DNA of 38,108 nt from CAYWJT01 sp964458655 (GTDB taxonomy: Bacteria > Acidobacteriota > Aminicenantia > Aminicenantales > Saccharicenantaceae): the NCBI GenBank assembly GCA_964458655.1, contig CAYWJT010000021.1, positions 1 to 38,108 of the forward strand, read 5' to 3'. Numbering within the stretch: position 1 is the stretch's first letter; every line of letters starts with the position of its first letter. The notes below the pieces were generated by a model. That model was not told where the DNA came from. It searched no databases and saw only the letters and a list, made by a program, of their open reading frames with translations. The position numbers and the translations under genes are program-made. Positions 28,098-35,613 of this stretch are shown in pieces.

Positions 28098-29357
28098 ATG
28101 AATAGAAAGAAAGGCAGGCTCGGCGTCGGTTTCGTGGGCGGCGGGTTCATCACCCGCTTCCACATCAAGGGTTGGGTTGGCGTCCGCGACGCCGATGTCA
28201 TGGGCGTCTTTGACCCCGACGAGAAAAGGGCCCGTGAAGCCGTCCGGCTGGCCCGCGATCTGCGTGTGGGCCGGCCCAAGGTATTCGGGTCAATTGCCGA
28301 GATGGCCGCCGACCCGGAAATCGACGCCGTCTGGATCTGCTCGCCCAATTACACCCGGGTCGAGGTCATGGAAGAGATAGCCGAAGCGGTGACACGCGGC
28401 AAGGCCGAGCTCGTAGGCGTCACCTGCGAGAAGCCGCTGGGCCGGAACGTGAAGGAAGCCAAGGCCATGCTCAGGCTGGCCCGCAAGGCCGGCCTTCTCG
28501 ACGGTTATCTCGAGAACCAGGTCTTCGCGCCGGCCGTCGCCCGGGGCAAAGCCATCGTCTGGGCCCGGGGCGCCGAGCTGTGCGGTCGGCCCTACCTCGC
28601 CCGCGCGGCCGAGGAACACAGCGGGCCCCACATGCCCTGGTTCTGGGAAGGCAGCCTGCAGGGAGGCGGCGTCCTCAACGACATGATGTGCCACTCGGTC
28701 GAGGAGGCCCGCTTCATGCTGACGCCGCCCGGGGAGAAGCGCGGCTTCCTCAAACCGGTCAAGGTCACGGCTCACACTTCCTGCTTGAAATGGCAGATGC
28801 CGGCGTACGCCGCCCGACTGGCGAAAGCGAGCGGCGGCAGGACCGATTACCTCAAAAGGCCGGCCGAGGACTTCGCCCGCTCCCTCGTGGAGTACCGGGA
28901 CAGGGACGGCGGCACCGTCATCGTCGAGACGACCACCTCCTGGTGCTACGTCGGGGCCGGCCTCAGGTTGACCATGGAGCTGCTCGGGCCCGAGTATTCG
29001 ATGGTGGTCAACACCCTCGATTCCAACCTCAAGGTCTTCTTCAGCCGCGAGGTCAGGGGAAAAGCCGGCGAGGACCTGGTCGAGAAGCAGAACGCCGAGG
29101 TCGGCCTGATGCCGGTCGTAAGCTCGGAAGAGGTGGAATACGGCTACACGGACGAGGACAGGCACATGGTCCTGGCCTTCCTCGACGGCCGCCGGCCGGA
29201 CGAGAACTTCGACGACGGGGTCAACGTCACCGAACTCCTGATGACGGCCTACATGAGCGCGGAACAGGAAAGGACGATCGTCTTCCCGCCGCCCGGACTG
29301 GAGGATTTCGTCCCCGCCGTGGCCCGCGGCGCCTGGAACCCGAAGAAAAAGAAATAA
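28098..29357 (+). CDS. Gfo/Idh/MocA family NAD(P)-dependent oxidoreductase
   Basis: 419 aa. N-terminal Rossmann motif GFVGGGFITRFHIKGW (residues 11-26), the EKPLGRNVKEA block (the family EKP) and the catalytic-type LQGGGVLNDMMCHSVEEARF. Members oxidise or reduce a hydroxyl on sugars, inositols or glycosides. There is no signal peptide, so it is cytoplasmic. GGAGGAG lies upstream of the ATG. Set between an MFS importer and a protein with isomerase-like and DUF1080 domains, it may form or consume a 3-keto-sugar; that role comes from family precedent and is not shown here. Confidence 0.85.
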   Translation: MNRKKGRLGVGFVGGGFITRFHIKGWVGVRDADVMGVFDPDEKRAREAVRLARDLRVGRPKVFGSIAEMAADPEIDAVWICSPNYTRVEVMEEIAEAVTRGKAELVGVTCEKPLGRNVKEAKAMLRLARKAGLLDGYLENQVFAPAVARGKAIVWARGAELCGRPYLARAAEEHSGPHMPWFWEGSLQGGGVLNDMMCHSVEEARFMLTPPGEKRGFLKPVKVTAHTSCLKWQMPAYAARLAKASGGRTDYLKRPAEDFARSLVEYRDRDGGTVIVETTTSWCYVGAGLRLTMELLGPEYSMVVNTLDSNLKVFFSREVRGKAGEDLVEKQNAEVGLMPVVSSEEVEYGYTDEDRHMVLAFLDGRRPDENFDDGVNVTELLMTAYMSAEQERTIVFPPPGLEDFVPAVARGAWNPKKKK

Positions 29358-29444
29358 CGGGCGTGCGGCCTGCCTGCTTGAGGCGCGCGTGCTCGGCTGA
29401 CATGGCCGGCCGCTCGTGACCCTGAGAGAAACAGGAGAGTGAAA

Positions 29445-30914
29445 ATGAACAAGACCGTATCGATGCTTTTCGTCCTGATGCTGACCGCGGCCGGGTTGTC
29501 ATTAAACGCCGCTCAGGACCGGGGACAGGCCATCCCCGAGAGTGTGGCCAAGGCCGTCAAGGCGACCGACTATGCCTCGGTCCGGGTCAAGCCCTTCCCC
29601 GTCGCGATGCAGTGCTGGACCTACCGCAGGTTCACCTTCCTGGAAACCATGGAGAAAGTCCGGGCCCTCGGCATCGATTATCTGCAGGCCTATCCCGGCC
29701 AGCCGCTGGGCGGGGAGTTCGGCAAGACGGCCTTCAACCACGGCCTTAGCCCGGAGGTCCGGGAGGCCGTCAAGAAGAAGCTCCGGGAAGCGGGCCTGTC
29801 AGTCGTGGCCTACGGCGTCGTCGACGCCGGCCGGACCGAGGCCGAGATGCGACGGGTGTTCGATTTCGCTCGCGACATGGGCATAAGGACGATCGTCTGC
29901 GAGCCCCAGGACGGGGATTTCGAGGCCCTCGAGAAACTGGTCAAGGAATACGACATCAGGATCGCCATACACAACCACCCGGCGCCCAGCAGTTACGCTT
30001 ACCCGGGGGCGGCGCTGCAAAGGGTCCGGGGCCGCGACGAACGGATCGGGGTCTGCGCCGATACCGGCCACTGGATGAGGCAGGGCCTCGACCCGGTCGA
30101 ATGCCTGCGTTTGCTCGAGGGCCGGGTCAACGACGTCCACCTCAAGGACAGGAGTGACTTCGGCACAGGGCCCGGCGCTTTCGACGTGGCCTGGGGCCGG
30201 GGCAAGGCCGGCATCAGGCGGGTGCTGGCCGAGCTCACGCTCCAGGATTTCGCCGGCTTCCTGACAATAGAGTATGAGAACGAAAAAGAGGTGCTTACCC
30301 CCGAGCCCGCCGTAAAAGACGGGCTGGAGTTCGTGAAAAAGAGCACTTACTTCGAAGGTTGGCGGCAGCTCCTCAGGCGCTACGGCTGGCGCTACGAGAA
30401 GCACGGCTGGAACCACTACGGGCCGGGCCATTTCGAGCTGGACGAGCGGACCGGCGTGCTCAAGTCCCAGGGCGGCATGGGCCTGCTCTGGTACAGCGCC
30501 AGGAAGTTCAGGGATTTCGTCCTCGAGCTCGATTACAAATGCTCCCGGCCTGACACCAACTCGGGCGTGTTCATCAGGGTGCCCGAAGTCCCGGTGAGCG
30601 ACGACTACATCTATCACGCCTTCGAGATACAGATCAACGACGCCGGACGGGGCATCCACAGGACGGCGGCCGTCTACGACGCCGAGGCCCCGCGTGAAGA
30701 CGCCTGGCTGCCGGCGGGCGAATGGAACCACATGAAGATAACCTGCCGGGGGAAACGCATCCAGGTGGAGGTGAACGGGAAGCAGGTGTTGGACTGGTCG
30801 GCCGAACCGCGCGGCAAAGTGCGCGATTTCGCCCTCGAAGGCTATGTCGGTCTCCAGAACCACGACAGTCTGTCGCCCGTTTTTTTCAAGGACGTCTTCA
30901 TCAAGGAGCTCTGA
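29445..30914 (+). CDS. Exported xylose-isomerase-like (sugar phosphate isomerase/epimerase) and DUF1080 fusion
   Basis: 489 aa. Signal peptide MNKTVSMLFVLMLTAAGLSL. Residues 45-300 form an AP-endonuclease-2/xylose-isomerase-type TIM barrel with the metal-site pattern Glu (CEPQDGDF), His (AIHNHP), Asp/His (CADTGHW), His (VHLKD) and Glu (TIEYENE). Residues 315-489 form a DUF1080 (3-keto-disaccharide hydrolase type) beta-sandwich with ELDYKCSRPDTNSGVFIR, HAFEIQIND, AGEWNHMKI and GYVGLQNH. Both domains are known from 3-keto-glycoside breakdown, so the fusion suggests a periplasmic enzyme that cleaves and rearranges an oxidised glycoside (inference). AGGAG 7 nt before the ATG fixes the start; a GTG two codons earlier is less well spaced. 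Confidence 0.8.
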   Translation: MNKTVSMLFVLMLTAAGLSLNAAQDRGQAIPESVAKAVKATDYASVRVKPFPVAMQCWTYRRFTFLETMEKVRALGIDYLQAYPGQPLGGEFGKTAFNHGLSPEVREAVKKKLREAGLSVVAYGVVDAGRTEAEMRRVFDFARDMGIRTIVCEPQDGDFEALEKLVKEYDIRIAIHNHPAPSSYAYPGAALQRVRGRDERIGVCADTGHWMRQGLDPVECLRLLEGRVNDVHLKDRSDFGTGPGAFDVAWGRGKAGIRRVLAELTLQDFAGFLTIEYENEKEVLTPEPAVKDGLEFVKKSTYFEGWRQLLRRYGWRYEKHGWNHYGPGHFELDERTGVLKSQGGMGLLWYSARKFRDFVLELDYKCSRPDTNSGVFIRVPEVPVSDDYIYHAFEIQINDAGRGIHRTAAVYDAEAPREDAWLPAGEWNHMKITCRGKRIQVEVNGKQVLDWSAEPRGKVRDFALEGYVGLQNHDSLSPVFFKDVFIKEL

Positions 30915-31099
30915 AGACGCTTGGGACTGCCCGGAGCGGCCTCGGTCTGCCTCCCGGGATAGTCCCGACGTCCGCGCCTGATTTCTGATAACGGCACGAT
31001 TTATCGAGCCGATATCCCCGATACTGCGGCGGCGCGGGGCAATCTGAGAGCCGGCAAGGCCCCAGACCCTGCAACGCCAGCAGCAGAAGGGCTTCTGCG

Positions 31100-31155
31100 C
31101 GGGGGATGGGTGGAGCGAGAACGGGGACGGGCCGTGTCAGTGCCCCGTCCCGGGT
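31100..31155 (+). repeat. Dispersed repeat B, copy 2
   Basis: 31100-31119 is identical to the complement of 24607-24626 and the match continues through AACGGGGACGGGCCGTG. In this copy it is followed by TGCCCCGTCCCGGG, which can pair with the GGGGACGGGC before it, making a hairpin similar in style to the REP-like element. Confidence 0.75.
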
Positions 31156-31222
31156 CAAGCCCATAACGGAAACGGGATGCTGCCATTTACCGGCCGGTCT
31201 TTAGGAGATAAGGCCGTTTATA

Positions 31223-31231
31223 TGGTATAAT
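31223..31231 (+). promoter_or_regulatory. Extended -10 promoter of the DAK2-DegV gene
   Basis: TGGTATAAT: TG, one base, and a perfect TATAAT (31226-31231). There is no clear -35. The start near 31238 gives a leader of about 32 nt. Confidence 0.5.
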
Positions 31232-31269
31232 GTGCCTGCCCCTAATCGATGAAAGCGAAGTGAAACCGA

Positions 31270-33048
31270 TTGAAGATCAAATACCTTGACGGCCGCAGGC
31301 TGTATTACGCCGTCCTGGCCGGCGGCCACGCTGTCATCCGCGACCGCGATTTCCTCAACAGGATCAACGTCTTCCCAGTGCCCGATGCCGACACGGGCAC
31401 CAACCTGGCTTCGACCATGCGCGCCATCAGGCGCCGGGCCAGCGCTTTCCGGTCCCCCAGGGAAACTCTGGCTTCCATAGCCGACGCCGCCCTGAACGGC
31501 GCCAGGGGCAATTCGGGCCTGATCTTCGCCCAGTTCCTGGTGGGCCTTAGTCTTGAGATCCGCAACGATATACGCCTGACGGCCGGACAATTCGCGGAGG
31601 CCGTCCACCGTGCCGCCCGGCACGCCCGCCAGGCCGTGGTCAACCCCGTCGAGGGCACCATGCTGACCGTCATGCAGGACTGGGCCGAAGCCCTCTACCG
31701 GGAAAGACATAAACTCGAGGACTTCGTGGAGCTCATGGCCCTTTCGCTCAAGGAGGCCGAACGCTCCCTGAAAGACACCACCAGGCGGCTGGCCGTGCTG
31801 GCCCGGGCCGGAGTCGTAGACGCCGGGGCCAAGGGCTTCTTCGATTTCATAGAGGGCATATCGCATTTCATAAAGAAGGGCGACATCAAGGCCGTGCTCG
31901 AGACCGGCGAACAGGACATCCGCGTGGAAACCGAGCCGCTCGAGTCCCGGGATACCCTGACCACCCGCTACTGCACCGAGGCCCTGATCGCAGGCGAAAA
32001 GCTGGACGCCGCCTCCCTGAAGTCTTTGGCCAATACCGTCGGCGAATCGGTCGTCGTCGCCGGAACGGACAGCAAGCTGCGGGTCCATATCCATACCGAC
32101 CGGCCCGCGGAACTTTTCACCGCCGTCGACAAGTTCGGGGAGATCGTGGAAGTCAAGGCCGACGATATGCGGCGGCAATACGAAGCCGGTCATGCCAGGC
32201 TCTGCGACACAGCCGTCATCACGGATTCCACCTGCGACCTGCCGGAGGAGCTCCTCGACCGCCATCAGGTGCACCTGATCCCCTTCCTGCTGTCCTTCGG
32301 CGGCAGCGTTTTCCTGGACAGGGTGACCATGACCTCCGAGAAGTTCTACGGCTTCTTGCAGAGCTCCCGGGAAATGCCCAAGAGCGCCCAACCGTCCCTG
32401 GAAGCCGTCCAGCGGCAGGTCGAATTCCTGGCCAATCATTACCCTTCGATCATCGCCCTGGCGATATCCGACAAGTTGACCGGCATTTACGGCCAGCTCG
32501 AGGGTCTCAGGTCTTCCCTCAAGCTCCCGGACTTCCATGTAGTTAATTCCCGCAATATTTCTGCCGGGCTGGGCCTGCTGGTGCTGCGTGCCGCCCAAGC
32601 AGTCGAAGCCGGCGAGCCGGCGGCGGCCGTCGCGGACAAGGCCCGGCAATGGGCTTCGCGGACCCGGCTCTACGTCGACGTCAGGACCCTCAAGTACATG
32701 GTCAGGGGCGGCCGGGTCAGCCGAGCCAAAGGGCTGCTCGCGGCCGTGCTGAACATCAAGCCCATCATAAGCCTGGACGCCGAGGGCAAAGCCGTCGCCC
32801 TAGGCAAATCCTTCAGCCGCCGCGGCAACGCCAAAAAGATCCTCTCCATGATCGAGAAGGAAAGCCGCGGTCAAAAGGTCTGGAACTACGCCGTGGTGCA
32901 CGCCCGAAACCCGGAGCGCGCCGCCTATTACGCGGAAAAGCTGGCCGGCATACTGGGCAAGCCTCCCCTTTTCATCAACGAGATCTCCCCTGTCATAGGC
33001 GTCCACAACGGGATAGGCGTCGTCGGCGTCTGCCTGATGTACGAATGA
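31270..33048 (+). CDS. DAK2-DegV fusion, candidate single-chain fatty-acid kinase
   Basis: 592 aa. Residues 1-205 are a DhaL/DAK2 kinase domain with the metal/ATP motif NVFPVPDADTGTN (33-45; Asp39, Asp41) and NGARGNSGL (76-84), PVEGTMLTV (126-134). Residues 230-302 match the middle domain of FakA (VVVAGTDSKLRVHIHTD; FGEIVEVKADDMRRQ). Residues 314-592 are a complete DegV/FakB lipid-binding domain starting AVITDSTCDLP. In Firmicutes, FakA (kinase) and FakB (fatty-acid carrier) are separate chains that make acyl-phosphate; here they are fused. The start is TTG (31270), aligned with the family N-terminus MKIKYLDG, with weak ribosome-binding signals and a four-codon mini-ORF (31249-31263) just upstream. 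Its stop overlaps the next gene (ATGA). Confidence 0.85.
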   Translation: MKIKYLDGRRLYYAVLAGGHAVIRDRDFLNRINVFPVPDADTGTNLASTMRAIRRRASAFRSPRETLASIADAALNGARGNSGLIFAQFLVGLSLEIRNDIRLTAGQFAEAVHRAARHARQAVVNPVEGTMLTVMQDWAEALYRERHKLEDFVELMALSLKEAERSLKDTTRRLAVLARAGVVDAGAKGFFDFIEGISHFIKKGDIKAVLETGEQDIRVETEPLESRDTLTTRYCTEALIAGEKLDAASLKSLANTVGESVVVAGTDSKLRVHIHTDRPAELFTAVDKFGEIVEVKADDMRRQYEAGHARLCDTAVITDSTCDLPEELLDRHQVHLIPFLLSFGGSVFLDRVTMTSEKFYGFLQSSREMPKSAQPSLEAVQRQVEFLANHYPSIIALAISDKLTGIYGQLEGLRSSLKLPDFHVVNSRNISAGLGLLVLRAAQAVEAGEPAAAVADKARQWASRTRLYVDVRTLKYMVRGGRVSRAKGLLAAVLNIKPIISLDAEGKAVALGKSFSRRGNAKKILSMIEKESRGQKVWNYAVVHARNPERAAYYAEKLAGILGKPPLFINEISPVIGVHNGIGVVGVCLMYE

Positions 33049-33845
33049 CGGCCGCGGGTCTTTCCGGAAGTCTCCTCCTGACGGGCGCCTTTATACTGGC
33101 CTACATGACGGTCTGGTTCCTCTTGGCCATGGTTAGGAAGGACAATTCGCTGGCTGACGTCGCCTGGGGGCTCGGCTTCGTCCTCATCGCCGTCCTCACC
33201 TCTTCTTCCAGTCCGGCCTGGCCCGTCCGCAAGGTCCTGGCCAACGCCCTGGTCATGGCCTGGGGCCTGAGGCTTTTCGCGTACATCTCCTTGCGCAAAC
33301 GCAAAAAAGGCGAGGATTCCCGGTATGCCGAATGGCGCCGCAAATGGGGACGCCGTTTCGCGCTCCGGAGCTATCTCCAGGTCTTCCTGCTCCAGGGCCT
33401 GTTCATGCTCGTGATCAGCCTGCCGGTCGTCATCATAAACGCCGACAGGCGGGCCGCGCCCTTCGGCAACCTGGACATCCTGGGGGCCGGCCTGTGGCTC
33501 TTGGGCTTCTTGTTCGAGTCCGTCTCGGACGCTCAGCTCCGCCGGTTCAAGAAGGACCCGGCGAACCGCGGCCGCATCATGAGCTCCGGATTATGGAAAT
33601 ACTCCCGTCATCCCAACTACTTCGGCGAGGCGCTCATGTGGTGGGGCCTTTCGCTGGTCGCCTTTTCCGCGACAAACGGTTTGTTCGCGGCCTTGAGCCC
33701 GGCCCTCCTCACCTTCCTGCTGCTCAAGGTCTCCGGCGTGCCGCTCCTTGAGCGAAGATACGCCGGGAACCCCGAGTTTGAGGCCTACGCCGGGCGGACG
33801 AGCGTTTTCCTTCCCTGGTTCCCGAAAAAAAGCCGGCCTCGCTGA
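33045..33845 (+). CDS. DUF1295 membrane protein (steroid-5-alpha-reductase/ICMT fold)
   Basis: 266 aa with about seven hydrophobic segments, inner membrane. The family motif GLWKYSRHPNYFGEALMWWGLSL (within residues 180-205) marks the NADPH- or SAM-binding C-terminal half shared by DUF1295, isoprenylcysteine methyltransferases and 5-alpha-reductases. The start ATG overlaps the stop of the DAK2-DegV gene by 4 nt, so the pair is translationally coupled, which hints at a lipid-related role. Substrate unknown. Confidence 0.85.
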   Translation: MTAAGLSGSLLLTGAFILAYMTVWFLLAMVRKDNSLADVAWGLGFVLIAVLTSSSSPAWPVRKVLANALVMAWGLRLFAYISLRKRKKGEDSRYAEWRRKWGRRFALRSYLQVFLLQGLFMLVISLPVVIINADRRAAPFGNLDILGAGLWLLGFLFESVSDAQLRRFKKDPANRGRIMSSGLWKYSRHPNYFGEALMWWGLSLVAFSATNGLFAALSPALLTFLLLKVSGVPLLERRYAGNPEFEAYAGRTSVFLPWFPKKSRPR

Positions 33846-33879
33846 CTGCGGTTCTCTCCACCATAGAGCCGGCGGCTTA

Positions 33880-33908
33880 TTGACACGACGTTCCTGTTGC
33901 GCTAATTT
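33880..33908 (+). promoter_or_regulatory. Promoter of the thiamine operon
   Basis: Perfect TTGACA (33880-33885), a 17-bp spacer and TAATTT (33903-33908). The start near 33915 places the TPP riboswitch at the front of the leader. Confidence 0.5.
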
Positions 33909-33933
33909 TAGTTCTCCCGCAATCGGGTGACCG

Positions 33934-34021
33934 GTCCGGCCAGGAGTGCCCGGCTGAGTATTCGGGCTGAGAAGAGACCCTCAGAACCTGACCTGGGTAG
34001 TGCCAGCGTAGGAAGGCGGAC
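33934..34021 (+). ncRNA. TPP riboswitch (THI element)
   Basis: The conserved THI-box is complete: GGCTGAGAAGAGACCCT, GAACCTGACCTGGGTA and GTGCCAGCGTAGGAA. Helix P1 forms between GTCCGGCC (33934-33941) and GGCGGAC (34015-34021) with one bulged G. It senses thiamine pyrophosphate and lies directly upstream of thiM-thiE-thiL. Confidence 0.95.
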
Positions 34022-34025
34022 AGGG

Positions 34026-34049
34026 AAGCCTCACGCCTGAAGGCTTTTT
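34026..34049 (+). terminator. Intrinsic terminator, riboswitch expression platform
   Basis: Stem AAGCCT (34026-34031) with AGGCTT (34041-34046), a nine-base loop and a U-run to 34049, five bases after the aptamer. This indicates transcription termination when TPP is bound. Confidence 0.8.
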
Positions 34050-34102
34050 CAGCACCGCGCTTCCTCGAGCCGGACATGAAGCGTATTTAAAGGAGGCGAA
34101 GC

Positions 34103-34969
34103 ATGACCACGGTCTCAGCGGACACGGTCTGGCGCGACCTGCGTCTGATTCGGAAAAAATCCCCTCTCGTCCACAACATTACGAATTACGTCGTGATGAA
34201 CAGCACCGCCAACGCCCTGCTGGCCCTGGGCGCCTCGCCGGTCATGGCCCACGCCCCGGAAGAGGTCGAGGAGATGACCGGGCTGGCCTCGGCCCTGGTC
34301 ATCAACATCGGGACCCTGTCGAGGGCCTGGGTCGAATCCATGTTCCTGGCGGCGGCCGCCGCCAATAAGAAGGGCATCCCGGTGGTCTTCGACCCGGTGG
34401 GAGCAGGCGCGACCAGGCTCAGGACCGACACCGCCCGTCGTTTTCTGAAAGAAATCCGGCCGGCCGTGGTCCGGGCCAACGCTTCCGAGGTCCGGGCCCT
34501 GGCCTCGAAGGAACAGGCCACGAAAGGGGTCGACAGCCGGCACCAGGCTGCCGAAGCCGTCGAGGCCGGCCGTTCGATCGCCAGGGAATTCGGCTGCGTG
34601 GTCAGCATCAGCGGCGCCGTGGACATCATCATCGGACCCGAGAACGACTGCCTTCAGGTCGAAAACGGACATCCCCTCATGCCCCGTGTGACCGGAATGG
34701 GCTGCGCGGCCACGGCGCTCACCGGCGCTTTCGCCGCCGTCAGCGGATCACCGTTCGGGGCCGCCGCCGGGGCCATGGTCGTCATGGGCATCGCGGGGGA
34801 GCTCGCGGCCTTGAAGGCCGAAGGCCCGGGCAGTTTCCAGCCGGCCTTCCTCGACGCCCTGTCCCGGCTCGGCCGAAAAGATATAGAAGAGAGGATCAGG
34901 CTGAGGTTGTCTGCGGAACCGGCTGGCCCGGGCCGGTCTCCGGAAACTCGCGGCGGGAGAACAAAATGA
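34103..34969 (+). CDS. thiM: Hydroxyethylthiazole kinase
   Basis: 288 aa. It phosphorylates 4-methyl-5-(2-hydroxyethyl)thiazole with ATP, a salvage step for the thiazole half of thiamine. Visible: SPLVHNITNYVVMNSTANALLALGASPVMAHAPEEV at the start, VVFDPVGAGATRLRT, RANASEVRAL, the ATP-side GMGCAATALTGAF with its conserved Cys, and GPGSFQPAFLDAL near the end. AAAGGAGG is 6-7 nt before the ATG. First gene after the TPP riboswitch and terminator; its stop overlaps the thiE start (ATGA). Confidence 0.95.
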   Translation: MTTVSADTVWRDLRLIRKKSPLVHNITNYVVMNSTANALLALGASPVMAHAPEEVEEMTGLASALVINIGTLSRAWVESMFLAAAAANKKGIPVVFDPVGAGATRLRTDTARRFLKEIRPAVVRANASEVRALASKEQATKGVDSRHQAAEAVEAGRSIAREFGCVVSISGAVDIIIGPENDCLQVENGHPLMPRVTGMGCAATALTGAFAAVSGSPFGAAAGAMVVMGIAGELAALKAEGPGSFQPAFLDALSRLGRKDIEERIRLRLSAEPAGPGRSPETRGGRTK

Positions 34970-35613
34970 AGGGATTCGACCCGCGGCTCTACCTGGTCAC
35001 GGACAGCGGACTGGCCGGACACCGGCCCCTTGAGGAGGTAGTCGCGGCCGCGGTCCGCGGCGGCGTGACGGCGGTCCAACTGCGGGAAAAAGAAGCCTCG
35101 ACCCGCGAATACATCAGTCTGGCGCGCCGCCTGAAAGTCGTCCTGACCGAGTTCGGGGTGCCGCTCATCATCAACGACAGGGTCGACGTGGCCTTGGCGG
35201 CCGGCGCCGCGGGCGTCCATCTCGGGCGATCGGACATGGCCTATGACGACGCCCGGCGTCTGCTTGGCCCGGAAAGAGTCATCGGCATTTCAATCGAGAG
35301 ACTGGAACAGGCCCGCGAAGCGGAGCTGTGGGATATCGCTTACATCGCCGCCAGCCCGGTCTTCCCTACCCCGACCAAGAAGGACACAGGGCCGGCCTGG
35401 GGCCTGGAAGGTTTGAGGCGCCTGCGGAGCGCCTCGAAACACAGGATCGTAGCCATCGGCGGCGTCAATGAAACCAACGCGGCCGAAGTCATGGCCGCGG
35501 GCGCGGACGGTATCGCCGTGGTTTCGGCCGTCATGGCCGCCGAAGACCCGGAAGCGGCCGCGCGCAAATTGAAAGAGGTCATCGACCGGAGAGGCCACGG
35601 ATGCGTAAGGTGA
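34966..35613 (+). CDS. thiE: Thiamine-phosphate synthase
   Basis: 215 aa TIM barrel. It joins hydroxyethylthiazole phosphate and HMP pyrophosphate to thiamine phosphate. Motifs: LYLVTDSGL, AVQLREKEAS (pyrophosphate contact), INDRVDVALAAGAAGVHLG, SPVFPTPTKKDTG, AIGGV and GIAVVSAV. The start overlaps thiM by 4 nt and its end overlaps thiL by 13 nt. Confidence 0.95.
   Translation: MKGFDPRLYLVTDSGLAGHRPLEEVVAAAVRGGVTAVQLREKEASTREYISLARRLKVVLTEFGVPLIINDRVDVALAAGAAGVHLGRSDMAYDDARRLLGPERVIGISIERLEQAREAELWDIAYIAASPVFPTPTKKDTGPAWGLEGLRRLRSASKHRIVAIGGVNETNAAEVMAAGADGIAVVSAVMAAEDPEAAARKLKEVIDRRGHGCVR

Larger units (their letters stand above)
30915..31269. other. 355-bp gene-free interval with a hairpin, repeat B and a promoter
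   Basis: It contains an imperfect stem-loop just after the fusion gene (GGGACT 30923-30928 with AGTCCC 30961-30966, no U-tract), the second copy of dispersed repeat B (31100-31155), a 10-bp palindrome ACCGGCCGGT (31189-31198) and the promoter of the DAK2-DegV gene. I see no gene in it. Confidence 0.6.

Noticed and set aside
29514..29530. ACCGGGGACAGG inside the isomerase-like/DUF1080 gene, matching the REP core
   Set aside because: Only 12 bases, no inverted partner, and within coding sequence just after the signal peptide; probably chance.
30923..30966. Stem-loop after the isomerase-like/DUF1080 gene as an intrinsic terminator
   Set aside because: The stem is imperfect and no U-tract follows, so I list it only as part of the intergenic region.
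32649..33044. Upstream extension of the DUF1295 frame across the DegV domain
   Set aside because: The extra 132 codons are an out-of-frame reading of the DegV gene; the ATG overlapping its stop is the natural start.
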